Notes: generated from the letters alone by a model not told the origin. Positions 1 to 7,870 are shown, numbered from the stretch's first letter. The stretch: DNA of 22,775 nucleotides from Thermoleophilia bacterium (GCA_025934335.1 JAICYG010000021.1:1-22775), one strand, 5' to 3'. Made by a program: numbers and translations.

Positions 1-178
1 GCCGGAAGCCGCGGGTCCGACGCGGTGGGGGGGGGCCCCCGGCCCCCCCCCCCCCCCACCAAAAATTTGGGGGTGGGGGGGCCCGGGGGGGGGGCCGGGG
101 GGATTCCCCCCCCCGGACGCCCCAGGGCGCGGGGGGGCGGGGGTCGCCGCCCACCGCGTCGGACCCGCGGCTTCCGGC
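1..178. repeat. Perfect 29-bp inverted repeat enclosing G/C homopolymers; probable contig-end artefact
   Basis: Positions 1-29 are the exact reverse complement of 150-178. The 120 bases between them are almost entirely runs of G or C, up to about 15 in a row, with one short A/T island near 61-68. Nothing in it resembles coding sequence, and the short ORF through it is simple-repeat Pro/Gly/Arg. A hairpin of this kind at the very edge of a contig is typical of a fold-back read or a homopolymer assembly error. A genuine palindromic element cannot be excluded from one sequence. Confidence 0.75.
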
Positions 179-187
179 AACTCGCGC

Positions 188-215
188 CCGGCATGACCGG
201 TGCCGGTCATGCCGG
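188..215 (-). terminator. Hairpin 3' of the diol dehydratase gene, likely terminator
   Basis: Arms at 188-200 and 203-215 are perfect reverse complements (CCGGCATGACCGG and CCGGTCATGCCGG), so at least 11 bp can pair around a 6-nt loop. The hairpin begins 8 nt past the TAG of the dehydratase gene on the minus strand. No U-tract follows, which is common for high-GC actinobacteria. It suggests that transcription stops here, so a dehydratase reactivase gene would not be expected just downstream in the same transcript. Confidence 0.6.
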
Positions 216-223
216 TTGAAGAG

Positions 224-2464
224 CTACGCCGGTGTGGGCGCTGCGATCGGCTCTACTTCGACCGCCGGCACGCCGCGCACGACCTCCGCCGCCTCGCGCG
301 CGTGCAGGAGCGTCGTGCGCACGATCAGCTTCGCGCGGGCGTAGTTGTCGAGCAGCGTCGGCACGGGCGAGACGGCGCGGCCGAGCGCGTAGCCGGCCGC
401 GTTCAGGCCGATCTGCCGGTACGACTCGACCGTCAGGAGCGGCGCCATGCCGAAGAGCTCCAGGTTGTCGAGCGGCTGCAGGTCGGCGCGGTGGATCAGC
501 GCCGTTCCCTTCGACTGGACGCCGACCGCGACCCGTGAGCCGGCGAGTCGTGCGCCGTCGTGGCCGATGAACGCGACGTCGGCCGAGCGGCGGATGCGGA
601 CCACGCGTGGCGCCGCACCTCCGTCGCGGACGCCGTCGACGATCGCGGCGAGGACGTCCGCGTGCGCGAGGCCGTTGATCGTCTCGCCGAGCGCCCCGGC
701 GAAGGCCGGCCCCACTGCAATCACCACGTCGTCCGGGGTGTCGAGCGCCCGCGCCTCCCCCACCTCGCGCAGGAGCGGCTCGCGCGGCGGCGGGGCGCCG
801 AGGAGCCGGGCGTCGACCGCGTGCGGGAGGCGGCGGAGCCGCTCCCACCGCGCGCCCTCGAGCCGGTAGCCCGTGCCGGGCCCGCGGTAGTCGTTCGGCG
901 CGTTGACGGCCGATCGGACCGTGCCGTCGGCGTCGATCACGGCCGCCGTCTGCAGGTAGTCGGCCGCGACGCGCTGGCGCTGCATCGCGAAGACCGCCTC
1001 GGCCACGTCGCCGAGACCGCGCCGCTCGAGCGCCCGCGCGACGTCGAGGCCGCTGATGCCCTCGGCGAGCACGCGGTCGCCCGCGAGCACGTCGGCCGCA
1101 CGGTCGCGGTCGGGCAGGTCGCGCGAGTCGAGGCACGTGGCGGCGAGCGCCACCTCCTCGTCCGTGACGGGCGGGAAGCCGAGCTCCTCGAACACGACCT
1201 GCACGGCGCGGGCCGCGCGTTCGCGGACCGCCACCGCGTCCTCCTCGGCGAGCGGCTCGATACCTGCGTCGACCTGCCAGTCGCGCTGGAGCGTCAGCCA
1301 CTCGTCGAGGTCGTGCGAGTCGTAGTTGCCGCCGCCGAACATGTTGTCGTAGCGGGGCATGGACGAGTACCCGGACGTGACGAAATCGGTGCCGGGGAGG
1401 AACTGCCCCATCAGCTTCGCCGTCTTCCGGATCTCCGAGTGGCTCGCGATCGCGTCGTTGCCGGAAGCGACCTCGAGGTCGAGCCAGGCCGCGAGCACAT
1501 TCTCCGCGAGCACCTCACGCGTGCCACCCGGCAGCGCGAGCGCCAGGGCGACGCACGAGATGGAGCCGTTCTGCACGCCCTGCGACCCGGCGGCGCGCAC
1601 GACGGCGAGGCAACGCGCCTCCAGGTACAGGAGCGACTTCCCCTCCGACTCGCCCATCAGCGCTTCGGAGCCTCCGCCCGAGGTGAAGCGCACCTTGACA
1701 CCGCGGGACGCGTAGGCGGAGGCGAGGAGCGCCTTCGACCACGGCGTGTCGTCGCCGTCGACGAAGACGGCCTCCGTCCCGTAGACCGAGAGTGTCTCGG
1801 CGTAGGTGACGAGCCCCTGGATCGCGAGCCGCAGGTTGAGCCGCTCCTCGACCGCGCACTGCGTCATCACGCCGGGCCGCCCGGTCTGGGCGCCGACGAG
1901 GATCGCGAGCGCGTTCAGCGGCGCGTAGCGCGAGACGCCGACGGTCGTCTCGAGCTCGGCGAACCCACGCGCCGCGGCCTCCGCGGCGTCGGCCGCCAGG
2001 AGCGCCGGGTTCTCCTTCAGGTTCGTGACGTGCGCCTGGTTCGCCGGAGCGTGCCGCGCGCGCAGCTTCTTCAGCGCGAACATCAGCTCGACGGGGTCGA
2101 GCATGGTGACGATGCGCGCGAGGCGTGCCGGCGAGAGCCCGCGCGAGAGGCGCACGAGCTCGGCGCGCGGGCAGTCCACGTCGACGAGCCGCCGCGCGAT
2201 CTCGCCGTCGGCGAGCGATGCCGCCTCGCGCGCGGCGACCGGGTCGATCCCGTTCCGCGCGACGAAGTGGTCGAGCACGTCCCAGTCCTGCTCGCGCCGC
2301 CCGTCGAGCTCCACGACGCGGTCGCCTTCGAGGACGAGCGACGGCGCGGGATCGTTGGGGCCGTCGAACGCGACCAGCCCGAGCTCCGCGAGCGGCTCGA
2401 TCAGCACCTCGCGGCGGAGCTCGCGCTCGGCGCGGGCAGCGAAGCGCTCCGACCGCTCAGGCAA
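224..2464 (-). CDS. pduCD: B12-dependent glycerol/diol dehydratase, large and medium subunits fused
   Basis: Adenosylcobalamin-dependent dehydration of 1,2-propanediol or glycerol to propanal or 3-hydroxypropanal, in the cytoplasm. The protein is 746 aa. Residues 1-556 align along their whole length with PduC/DhaB large subunits, keeping active-site neighbourhoods recalled from Klebsiella enzymes: NQAHVTN (Gln/His), ELETTVGVSRY (Glu), GVQNGSISC (Gln), the SGND Asp and TSGYSSMP (Ser). After a linker of about 20 residues, 576-746 match the medium subunit PduD (GVQSKGTALIHRADLQPLDNL region and the ARAK-containing C-terminus). The start chosen is TTG 2464, which overlaps the small-subunit stop by 8 nt and gives the N-terminus expected of PduC. 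An AGGGGG stretch lies 4 nt upstream. The open frame continues further 5' but only as a shadow of the small-subunit gene. With no free medium-subunit N-terminus, a microcompartment-targeting peptide there is absent. Glycerol versus propanediol preference cannot be read from the sequence. Confidence 0.9.
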   Translation of the reverse strand: MPERSERFAARAERELRREVLIEPLAELGLVAFDGPNDPAPSLVLEGDRVVELDGRREQDWDVLDHFVARNGIDPVAAREAASLADGEIARRLVDVDCPRAELVRLSRGLSPARLARIVTMLDPVELMFALKKLRARHAPANQAHVTNLKENPALLAADAAEAAARGFAELETTVGVSRYAPLNALAILVGAQTGRPGVMTQCAVEERLNLRLAIQGLVTYAETLSVYGTEAVFVDGDDTPWSKALLASAYASRGVKVRFTSGGGSEALMGESEGKSLLYLEARCLAVVRAAGSQGVQNGSISCVALALALPGGTREVLAENVLAAWLDLEVASGNDAIASHSEIRKTAKLMGQFLPGTDFVTSGYSSMPRYDNMFGGGNYDSHDLDEWLTLQRDWQVDAGIEPLAEEDAVAVRERAARAVQVVFEELGFPPVTDEEVALAATCLDSRDLPDRDRAADVLAGDRVLAEGISGLDVARALERRGLGDVAEAVFAMQRQRVAADYLQTAAVIDADGTVRSAVNAPNDYRGPGTGYRLEGARWERLRRLPHAVDARLLGAPPPREPLLREVGEARALDTPDDVVIAVGPAFAGALGETINGLAHADVLAAIVDGVRDGGAAPRVVRIRRSADVAFIGHDGARLAGSRVAVGVQSKGTALIHRADLQPLDNLELFGMAPLLTVESYRQIGLNAAGYALGRAVSPVPTLLDNYARAKLIVRTTLLHAREAAEVVRGVPAVEVEPIAAPTPA

Positions 2465-2852
2465 GGAGCCCCCTGGCCGCGTACACCTCGGCGGCCTCGC
2501 GGACGAAGGCGGCCGTGCAGACCGCGCCCCGCCGCTCGAGCCGCACCGCCCACGCCTCGAGCTCGGCGGCCGTCGCTCGGCGCGGCCGCAGCGCGGTGTA
2601 GAGGTCGAGCACCACGTCCTGCGGCACGTCGGCGAGCTCGGCGGCGCGGCGGAGGTTCGCGCCGAGCGCGGCGCGTCCCGCTGCCTCGGCGACCTCCGCC
2701 TGCAGCCGCAGCGTCTCCGGGGTCGCGCGCAGCTCGTCGCGGGTGACGCGCGCGTCGTCCAGCGAAAGCTCCTCGAGCGCGAGCCCACCGGGCGTTCGGA
2801 CTTCGCTGCCGCCCTTTCCGAGCGGGTACCGACGAAGGATCCCGTCCGTCAC
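2457..2852 (-). CDS. pduE: B12-dependent glycerol/diol dehydratase small subunit
   Basis: The 131-aa product matches the PduE/DhaE family: a variable N-terminus, then LSLDDARVTRDELRATPETL, ENFRRAAEL-like NLRRAAELADVP, the YTALRPRRAT stretch and a C-terminal helix ending CTAAFVREAAEVYAARG. It forms the dehydratase complex with the fused large-medium subunit encoded immediately downstream in an overlapping frame. In the well-known pdu and dha operons the order is large, medium, small; here the small subunit leads. The start is GTG 2852, and no convincing Shine-Dalgarno precedes it. An AT-rich element about 9 nt upstream suggests a leaderless or near-leaderless message. Confidence 0.88.
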   Translation of the reverse strand: MTDGILRRYPLGKGGSEVRTPGGLALEELSLDDARVTRDELRATPETLRLQAEVAEAAGRAALGANLRRAAELADVPQDVVLDLYTALRPRRATAAELEAWAVRLERRGAVCTAAFVREAAEVYAARGLLA

Positions 2853-2877
2853 GTCGAGACCGTATAGAAATTCATCC
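2853..2877. promoter_or_regulatory. 25-bp divergent promoter region with possible leaderless starts
   Basis: This is the only space between the dehydratase operon (minus) and the SDR operon (plus). It holds an AT-rich island, TATAGAAATT at 2863-2872, in otherwise very GC-rich DNA. On the plus strand TATAGA ends 9 nt before the GTG at 2878. On the minus strand TATACG ends about 8-9 nt before the GTG at 2852. Neither start has a clear Shine-Dalgarno. Both hexamers match a -10 box at only about 4 of 6 positions, so this is a tentative call. The -35 boxes would have to lie inside the opposite genes. Confidence 0.4.
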
Positions 2878-3564
2878 GTGCCGAATCAGTACGGCTTCGA
2901 GGGGAAAGTGGCGCTCGTGACGGGCGGCGCGAGCGGGATCGGTGCCGCCACCGTCGAGCGCCTGCGCGCCGGCGGCGCCGACGTGCACGTGTACGACCTC
3001 GCACACGGCGACGACGTCCGCGACCCCGATGCGATCCGCGCGGCAGTCGACGCGCTGCCACGCCTCGACGTGCTCGTCTGCGCCGCGGGCGTCGGCGGCG
3101 ACTCGCTGCACACCGAGGACGTCTCCGACGAGGAGTGGCGCCGCGTGCACGCGATCAACCTCGACGGGGTCTTCTTCGCGAACCGCGCCGCGCTCCCGAA
3201 GATGAAGGAGAACGGCTACGGGCGCATCGTCAACGTCGCCTCGATCGCCGGCAAGGAGGGCAACCCGATGGCCGGCGCGTACTCGTCGTCCAAGGCGGCC
3301 GTGGTCGCGCTGACCAAGGCAATCGGCAAGGACGTCGCCGGCTCGGGCGTGCTCGTCAACTGCATCGCGCCCGCCGTCATCGACACGCCGATCCTCGGCC
3401 AGATCTCCGAGGAGCACATCGCCTACATGACCTCGAGGATCCCGCTCGGGCGGATCGGGCAGCCGGAGGAAGTCGCGTCGCTGATCTGCTTCCTCGCGAG
3501 CGACGAGCTGACGTTCTCGACCGGTGCCTGCTTCGACATCTCCGGCGGCCGGGCCACCTATTGA
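2878..3564 (+). CDS. Short-chain dehydrogenase/reductase (SDR), sugar or keto-sugar-acid dehydrogenase candidate
   Basis: A classical SDR of 228 aa. It has the Rossmann motif TGGASGIG near residue 15, CAAGV in place of the usual NNAG, and the catalytic Ser-Tyr-Lys (Ser in NVASIAGKEGNP, then AYSSSKAA). An Asp closes beta-2 (VYDL), which usually means NAD(H) rather than NADP(H). The protein ends FDISGGRATY. The start is GTG 2878, which places the glycine motif at the normal distance; the frame is open further 5' but that part overlaps the divergent gene. GKEGNP plus the overall sequence recalls 2-keto-3-deoxy-L-rhamnonate/fuconate dehydrogenases, but this is from memory. It is the first of four overlapping genes, so a role in the same sugar-acid route is likely. 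Confidence 0.85.
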   Translation: MPNQYGFEGKVALVTGGASGIGAATVERLRAGGADVHVYDLAHGDDVRDPDAIRAAVDALPRLDVLVCAAGVGGDSLHTEDVSDEEWRRVHAINLDGVFFANRAALPKMKENGYGRIVNVASIAGKEGNPMAGAYSSSKAAVVALTKAIGKDVAGSGVLVNCIAPAVIDTPILGQISEEHIAYMTSRIPLGRIGQPEEVASLICFLASDELTFSTGACFDISGGRATY

Positions 3565-4385
3565 CCCCGGTCGTGCGCGTCCGCCATGCCGGCACCGCGC
3601 GCGCCGGGTGGCTGCAGCCCGGCGACCGCGTCGCCGTCCTCGACCACGACGATCCGCTCGCGGCGCTGCAGGGTCGCGGCGAGGTCATCGCGGAGGCGCT
3701 GCTCGGCCGGCTCGAGCTGCTGCCGCCGATCGAGGCGCCGGAGATCTGGTGCGCCGGCGTCACGTACGAGCGCAGCCGCGACGCGCGGCTCGAAGAGGCC
3801 GCCACCGACGCCCGCGACGTGTACGCGCTGGTGTACGAGGCGGATCGCCCCGAGCTCTTCCTCAAGGACGCCGCGATGCGCAGGACGGTCGGGCCCGGCG
3901 GGACGATCCGCGTCCGTCGCGACTCCGGCTGGAACGTGCCGGAACCCGAGCTCGGCGTCGTGATCGGCCCGGGCGGCGAGCCCGTCGCGGTGACGGTGGG
4001 GAACGACGTCTCGAGCCGCGACATCGAGGGGGCGAACCCGCTCTACATCCCGCAGGCGAAGATCTTCGCGGGCGCGTGCGCGATCGGGCCCGCGCTCGTC
4101 GCGCCCGAAGACTGGCACGCGTCGCGGACGATCAGGTTGCGGATCCACGACGCCGACGGCACCGAGCTCTACGCCGGCGAGACGTCGACGACGAAGATGC
4201 GCCGGACGCCGCACGAGCTCGTCTCGTGGGTCGTCCGCGACAATCCGGTGCCGGCGGGGACGGTCCTCCTGACCGGCACGGGTCTCGTGCCGCCGGATGA
4301 CTACACCCTGCGGCCGGGTCATCGCGTGGAGGTGGCGATCGACGGCATCGGCACGCTCGTGAACACCGTGGGAGGAGACGGATGA
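3561..4385 (+). CDS. FAH-family 2-keto-3-deoxy sugar-acid dehydratase-like protein
   Basis: A fumarylacetoacetate hydrolase-fold protein of 274 aa. The metal-binding Glu residues sit in NVPEPELGVVIG, the conserved Asp in GNDVSSRDIEG, and the C-terminus has LLTGTGLVP. The stretches EIWCAGVTYERSRDAR and GANPLYIPQAKIF are characteristic, as I recall, of the 2-dehydro-3-deoxy-D-arabinonate (pentonate) dehydratase branch that yields 2-oxoglutarate semialdehyde. The next gene encodes the enzyme expected to oxidise that product, which supports the assignment. The start used is TTG 3561, overlapping the SDR stop as TTGA; GTG 3573 is an alternative and neither has a strong Shine-Dalgarno. The gene ends inside the next start (ATGA). 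Other FAH activities (hydrolase, decarboxylase) remain possible. Confidence 0.75.
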   Translation: MTPVVRVRHAGTARAGWLQPGDRVAVLDHDDPLAALQGRGEVIAEALLGRLELLPPIEAPEIWCAGVTYERSRDARLEEAATDARDVYALVYEADRPELFLKDAAMRRTVGPGGTIRVRRDSGWNVPEPELGVVIGPGGEPVAVTVGNDVSSRDIEGANPLYIPQAKIFAGACAIGPALVAPEDWHASRTIRLRIHDADGTELYAGETSTTKMRRTPHELVSWVVRDNPVPAGTVLLTGTGLVPPDDYTLRPGHRVEVAIDGIGTLVNTVGGDG

Positions 4386-5815
4386 GCGAACAGAACTACA
4401 TCGGGGGCGAGTGGACGGGCGCCGACGGCGGCGCCACCTACGAGAAGGCGAGCCCGTGGCGCCCGTCGGAGACGGTGGGCGCGTTCGCGGCCTCGACCGA
4501 GGCCGACGTCGACGCAGCGGTCACGGCCGCGGCGGCGGCGTTCCCCGCCTGGGCGAAGCTGCCGCTCGCGGCGCGCGGCGGGTACCTGACCGCGGCCGCC
4601 GCGGCGCTCGAGCGGCGCAGCGACGAGATCGCGACCGACATGTCGCGTGAGATGGGCAAGCCGCTGCGCGAGTCGCGAGGCGAGACGCTGCGCGCGGCGC
4701 AGATCCTCCGCTACGCGGCGAGCGAGGCGTTCCGGCCGGTCGGGGAGCACTTCGAGCAGTCGCTGACCGGCCGCCAGGTCTCGACGCGCCGGCGGCCGCT
4801 CGGCGTCGTCGGACTGATCACGCCGTGGAACTTCCCGATCGCGATTCCGGTCTGGAAGCTCGCGCCGGCACTCGTCTACGGCAACACCGTCGTGCTCAAG
4901 CTCGCGTACGAGGCGCCGCAAACGGGCCTGCACGTCGCGGAGGCGTTCGCCGAGGCGGGCCTCCCGGCCGGCGTCCTGAACGTGCTCACGGGCCGGGGCT
5001 CCACCGCCGGCGCCGCGCTCGTGCGCGACCCGCGCGTGCGGGCGATCTCGTTCACCGGCTCCGTCCCGACCGGGCACGGCGTGCGCGACGAGGCCACGCG
5101 CGCAGGCAAGCGCGTGCAGCTCGAGCTCGGCGGCCACAACCCGCTGATCGTGACGGCCGACGCCGATCTCGCGCGTGCGGCCGAGGCGGCCTACGCCGGT
5201 GCATTCTGGTCGGCCGGGCAGAAATGCACGGCCACGCGCCGCATCTACGTGCAGGACGGCGCCTACGACGCGTTCCGCGAGGCGTTCCTCACCCGCATCG
5301 AGCGCGGGCGTGTCGGCGATCCGCTCGACGCCGAGACGGAGGTCGGGCCGATCGTCAACCAGTCGCAGTTCGACGAGGTCGTGCAGGCGATCGACCGCGG
5401 CCGGGATGAGGGCGGCGAGGTAACCGCGGGCGGCGAGCGCGCGCACGAGGAGGCGCTCCTGCTGCCGCCGACCGTGTTCGAGGGGGTCGCGGACGACGCG
5501 TTCCTGTCGTGCGAGGAGGTGTTCGGGCCGGTGACGAGCCTGTACCGGTTCGGCGACCTCGACGAGGCGCTCGCGCGCGCGAACGCCGTTCCGTTCGGCC
5601 TCTCCGCGTCGATCTTCACCTCGAGCCTAGCGGACGCGACGCGGTTCCAGAACGAGGCGCAGGCGGGCCTCCTGCACGTGAACTCGCAGACGGCCGGCGC
5701 CGAGATCCACGTCCCGTTCGGCGGCATCAAGCAGAGCGGCTTCGGCCCGCACGAGCAGGGCCGCTCGGCGATCGAGTTCTACACCGAAGTCGTGACGATC
5801 TACGTCGACCCGTGA
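4382..5815 (+). CDS. Aldehyde dehydrogenase, 2-oxoglutarate-semialdehyde dehydrogenase-like
   Basis: A full-length NAD(P)+-dependent ALDH of 477 aa. Catalytic Cys282 lies in SAGQKCTATRR, Glu248 in LELGG, Asn150 in TPWNFP and the cofactor-binding Lys173 in VVLKLA. It would oxidise an aldehyde to a carboxylate in the cytoplasm. Placement directly after a KdaD-like FAH protein makes 2-oxoglutarate semialdehyde the most likely substrate, feeding 2-oxoglutarate into the TCA cycle. Sequence alone would also allow succinate semialdehyde, benzaldehyde or lactaldehyde-type substrates. A good GGAGGAGACGG Shine-Dalgarno region precedes ATG 4382. Both ends overlap neighbours by 4 nt (ATGA upstream, GTGA downstream), so translation of the four genes is probably coupled. 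Confidence 0.85.
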   Translation: MSEQNYIGGEWTGADGGATYEKASPWRPSETVGAFAASTEADVDAAVTAAAAAFPAWAKLPLAARGGYLTAAAAALERRSDEIATDMSREMGKPLRESRGETLRAAQILRYAASEAFRPVGEHFEQSLTGRQVSTRRRPLGVVGLITPWNFPIAIPVWKLAPALVYGNTVVLKLAYEAPQTGLHVAEAFAEAGLPAGVLNVLTGRGSTAGAALVRDPRVRAISFTGSVPTGHGVRDEATRAGKRVQLELGGHNPLIVTADADLARAAEAAYAGAFWSAGQKCTATRRIYVQDGAYDAFREAFLTRIERGRVGDPLDAETEVGPIVNQSQFDEVVQAIDRGRDEGGEVTAGGERAHEEALLLPPTVFEGVADDAFLSCEEVFGPVTSLYRFGDLDEALARANAVPFGLSASIFTSSLADATRFQNEAQAGLLHVNSQTAGAEIHVPFGGIKQSGFGPHEQGRSAIEFYTEVVTIYVDP

Positions 5816-6741
5816 GCGCGGAGGCAGAGCGGTTCCTCGTGACGGGCGCCCTCGGCTGTATCGGCGCCTGGACGTGCGCTGTCCTCGCCGAGGCGGGCGT
5901 GCCCGTGGTCGGCTTCGATCTCGGCGACGACCGGCGGCGGCTCGTCCTCGCCGGCGCCGACAGCGTGCCGGTCGAGCGCGGGGACATCACCGACCGCGCC
6001 GCCCTCGAGCGGGTGGTCGACGAGCACGGCATCACCCACGTCGTGCATCTGGCCGCGCTGCTGATCCCGCTGATCAAGCGCGACCCCCCGTACGGCACCG
6101 CCGTGAACATCGGCGGCACCGTGAACGTGCTCGACCTCGCCAGGACCCGCGGCCTTCGCGTCGCGTATGCGAGCTCGGCCGCCGTGTACTCCGACGCGGA
6201 CGACGACGGCACGCCCGTGCCGAACGACGCGCCCGGCCACCCCACGACCTTCTACGGCGTGCACAAGCAGGCGTGCGAGGGGCTCGCGCGGATCTTCTGG
6301 GCCGAGGAGGGCGTCGCGTCCGTCGGCATCCGGCCGTTCATCGTCTACGGGCCGGGCCGCGACGCCGGGCTGACGGCCTCGCCGAGCCTCGCGATGGCCG
6401 CGGCCGCGCGCGGAGAGCCCGCGCGGATCGCCTTCGGCGGCCGGACGCAGCTCCAGTTCGCCCCCGACGCAGCGCGCGTCTTCGTCGCCGCCGCCCGCGC
6501 CGCCGCCGAGGGAGCGCGCGTCTTCCACCTCGGCGGCCCCGCCGTCACGGTCGCGGAGACGGCAGCGGCAATCGAGGATGCGAGCGGTGTGCGCGTCGAG
6601 GTCGACGAGGAGACCCGCCTCCCGTTCCCGGAGGAGTTCGACGGCGCCGCGCTCGACGCGGCACTCGGCGGGATCAGGTGGACGCCGCTTGCGGCGGGGG
6701 TTCGGCAGACGATCGATCGGGCCCGAGCCGTTCCGGACTGA
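5812..6741 (+). CDS. Extended SDR, NAD-dependent epimerase/dehydratase family
   Basis: The 309-aa product has the Rossmann motif TGALGCIGA near residue 10, an Asp after beta-2 (FDLGDD), the HLAAL motif, a catalytic Ser/Thr region (YASSAAVYS) and the YGVHK Tyr-x3-Lys pair. The C-terminal half includes YGPGR and a conserved extended-SDR tail. It is NAD(H)-type by the beta-2 Asp. The family covers nucleotide-sugar epimerases, uronate dehydrogenases and related sugar oxidoreductases. In a sugar-acid operon, an epimerase or sugar/uronate dehydrogenase role is plausible but unproven. The start GTG 5812 overlaps the ALDH stop (GTGA). The last 68 nt overlap the 3' end of the opposite-strand MFS gene. 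Confidence 0.8.
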   Translation: MSAEAERFLVTGALGCIGAWTCAVLAEAGVPVVGFDLGDDRRRLVLAGADSVPVERGDITDRAALERVVDEHGITHVVHLAALLIPLIKRDPPYGTAVNIGGTVNVLDLARTRGLRVAYASSAAVYSDADDDGTPVPNDAPGHPTTFYGVHKQACEGLARIFWAEEGVASVGIRPFIVYGPGRDAGLTASPSLAMAAAARGEPARIAFGGRTQLQFAPDAARVFVAAARAAAEGARVFHLGGPAVTVAETAAAIEDASGVRVEVDEETRLPFPEEFDGAALDAALGGIRWTPLAAGVRQTIDRARAVPD

Positions 6742-7867
6742 ACGACGCGTCGACGAGGACGAGCGCGGCCGCGGCGCCGGCGAGCGTCCAGAGCACGGCG
6801 GTGAAGCCGCCGGTCGCGTCGCGAATCGCGCCGAGGATGAGCGGCGACGTCGCCGAGAGGGTGTAGCCGACGCCCAGCATCATCCCGGCGAGCGACGCCA
6901 CCTCGGCCGGCCGCGTCGTCGCGTCGAGCGGCAGCGTCATCGTCAGCGGGAACAGCGGGCCGATCGCGATCCCGAGCGCCACCGACCAGAGCCAGCCCGC
7001 CGACGGAACCGTAACGACGCCGACGAGTGCCGCGAACTGCAGGAACGCGGCGCCGGCGAGCCACATTCGCCGCTGGCCGCGGTGATCGGCGATCCACGCG
7101 ACCGCGAAGCCGACGGGAATGGTGAGCGTGTTCAGGACGGCGAGGAGCGCGCCCGCGGAGCTCTCGCTCCAGCCGCGCTCAACGTAGGCGTCGGGCAGCC
7201 ACGAGTTGAGCCCGTAGAACACCGACGACATGAAGAAGAACGCGGCGACGAGCCGCCACGCGAGCGGGTTCCGGAACGGCAGCCGCAGCGGGCGCACGTC
7301 CGCGCGCACGTGCGGCGGCTCGGCGCGTGTCAGGAGGAGCCAGACGGCGCCGAGCCCGACGGAGCCCGCGCCGAAGACGAGCAGCGGCGTCCGCCAGCCG
7401 TTCCCGAGATGCGCGAGCGGCACGGCCGCTGCGGCGCCGACCGCCGAGCCCACGGTCATCCCGGCGGTGTAGACGCCGGTCGCGAACCCGGGCCGGTCGG
7501 CGAAGCGCTCCTTGACCGCGACCGGCAGCATCGCGCCGGCGAGCCCCATCCCGATCCCGACCGGCACCGTCAGCAGCACGACTCCCGCGGCCCCGGGCAC
7601 GACGGCGCGGGCGACGCCGAACGCCCCGACCGCGAGCACGGCGGCCGCGACCGCGAGCCGCGACCCGGCGCGCGCGACCAGGTACGGCGCGGGCGGCGCA
7701 AACAGCCCCATGCAGAGCACCGGGATCGTCCCGAGCAGCCCTGCGACGGCATGGCTGACGTCGAGGTCGTCCTGGACGGACGGCAGCAGAGGCCCGACGC
7801 CGACGAGCTGCGGACGCAGCGTCAGCGCCGCCAGGAACAGGGCGACGAGCAGCGACCCCCTTCTCAC
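6674..7867 (-). CDS. Major facilitator superfamily transporter, CynX/NimT-like
   Basis: A 397-aa integral membrane protein with about 12 hydrophobic segments. The N-terminal LTLRPQLVGVGPLLP and the VGIGMGLAGAMLPVAVKERF region resemble CynX/NimT-type MFS carriers. A central loop around residues 185-205 separates the two six-helix halves. It is last in the regulator-lut-hydrolase operon: GTG 7867 begins 3 nt after the ABM-domain gene stops. An uptake role for a small organic acid or sugar acid used by the operon is a reasonable guess. The charged C-terminal tail is encoded in DNA that also encodes the end of the convergent extended-SDR gene. Confidence 0.8.
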   Translation of the reverse strand: MRRGSLLVALFLAALTLRPQLVGVGPLLPSVQDDLDVSHAVAGLLGTIPVLCMGLFAPPAPYLVARAGSRLAVAAAVLAVGAFGVARAVVPGAAGVVLLTVPVGIGMGLAGAMLPVAVKERFADRPGFATGVYTAGMTVGSAVGAAAAVPLAHLGNGWRTPLLVFGAGSVGLGAVWLLLTRAEPPHVRADVRPLRLPFRNPLAWRLVAAFFFMSSVFYGLNSWLPDAYVERGWSESSAGALLAVLNTLTIPVGFAVAWIADHRGQRRMWLAGAAFLQFAALVGVVTVPSAGWLWSVALGIAIGPLFPLTMTLPLDATTRPAEVASLAGMMLGVGYTLSATSPLILGAIRDATGGFTAVLWTLAGAAAALVLVDASFSPERLGPDRSSAEPPPQAAST

Positions 7868-7870
7868 GCG

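Noticed and set aside
560..2746. 728-codon open frame on the plus strand
   Set aside because: Antisense shadow of the diol dehydratase genes; composition is Arg/Glu/Asp-rich low complexity with no family motif, while the minus strand matches PduC/D/E throughout.
2465..2788. N-terminal extension of the large-medium dehydratase subunit to 2788
   Set aside because: The added residues are a shadow of the small-subunit gene and are absent from PduC-type proteins.
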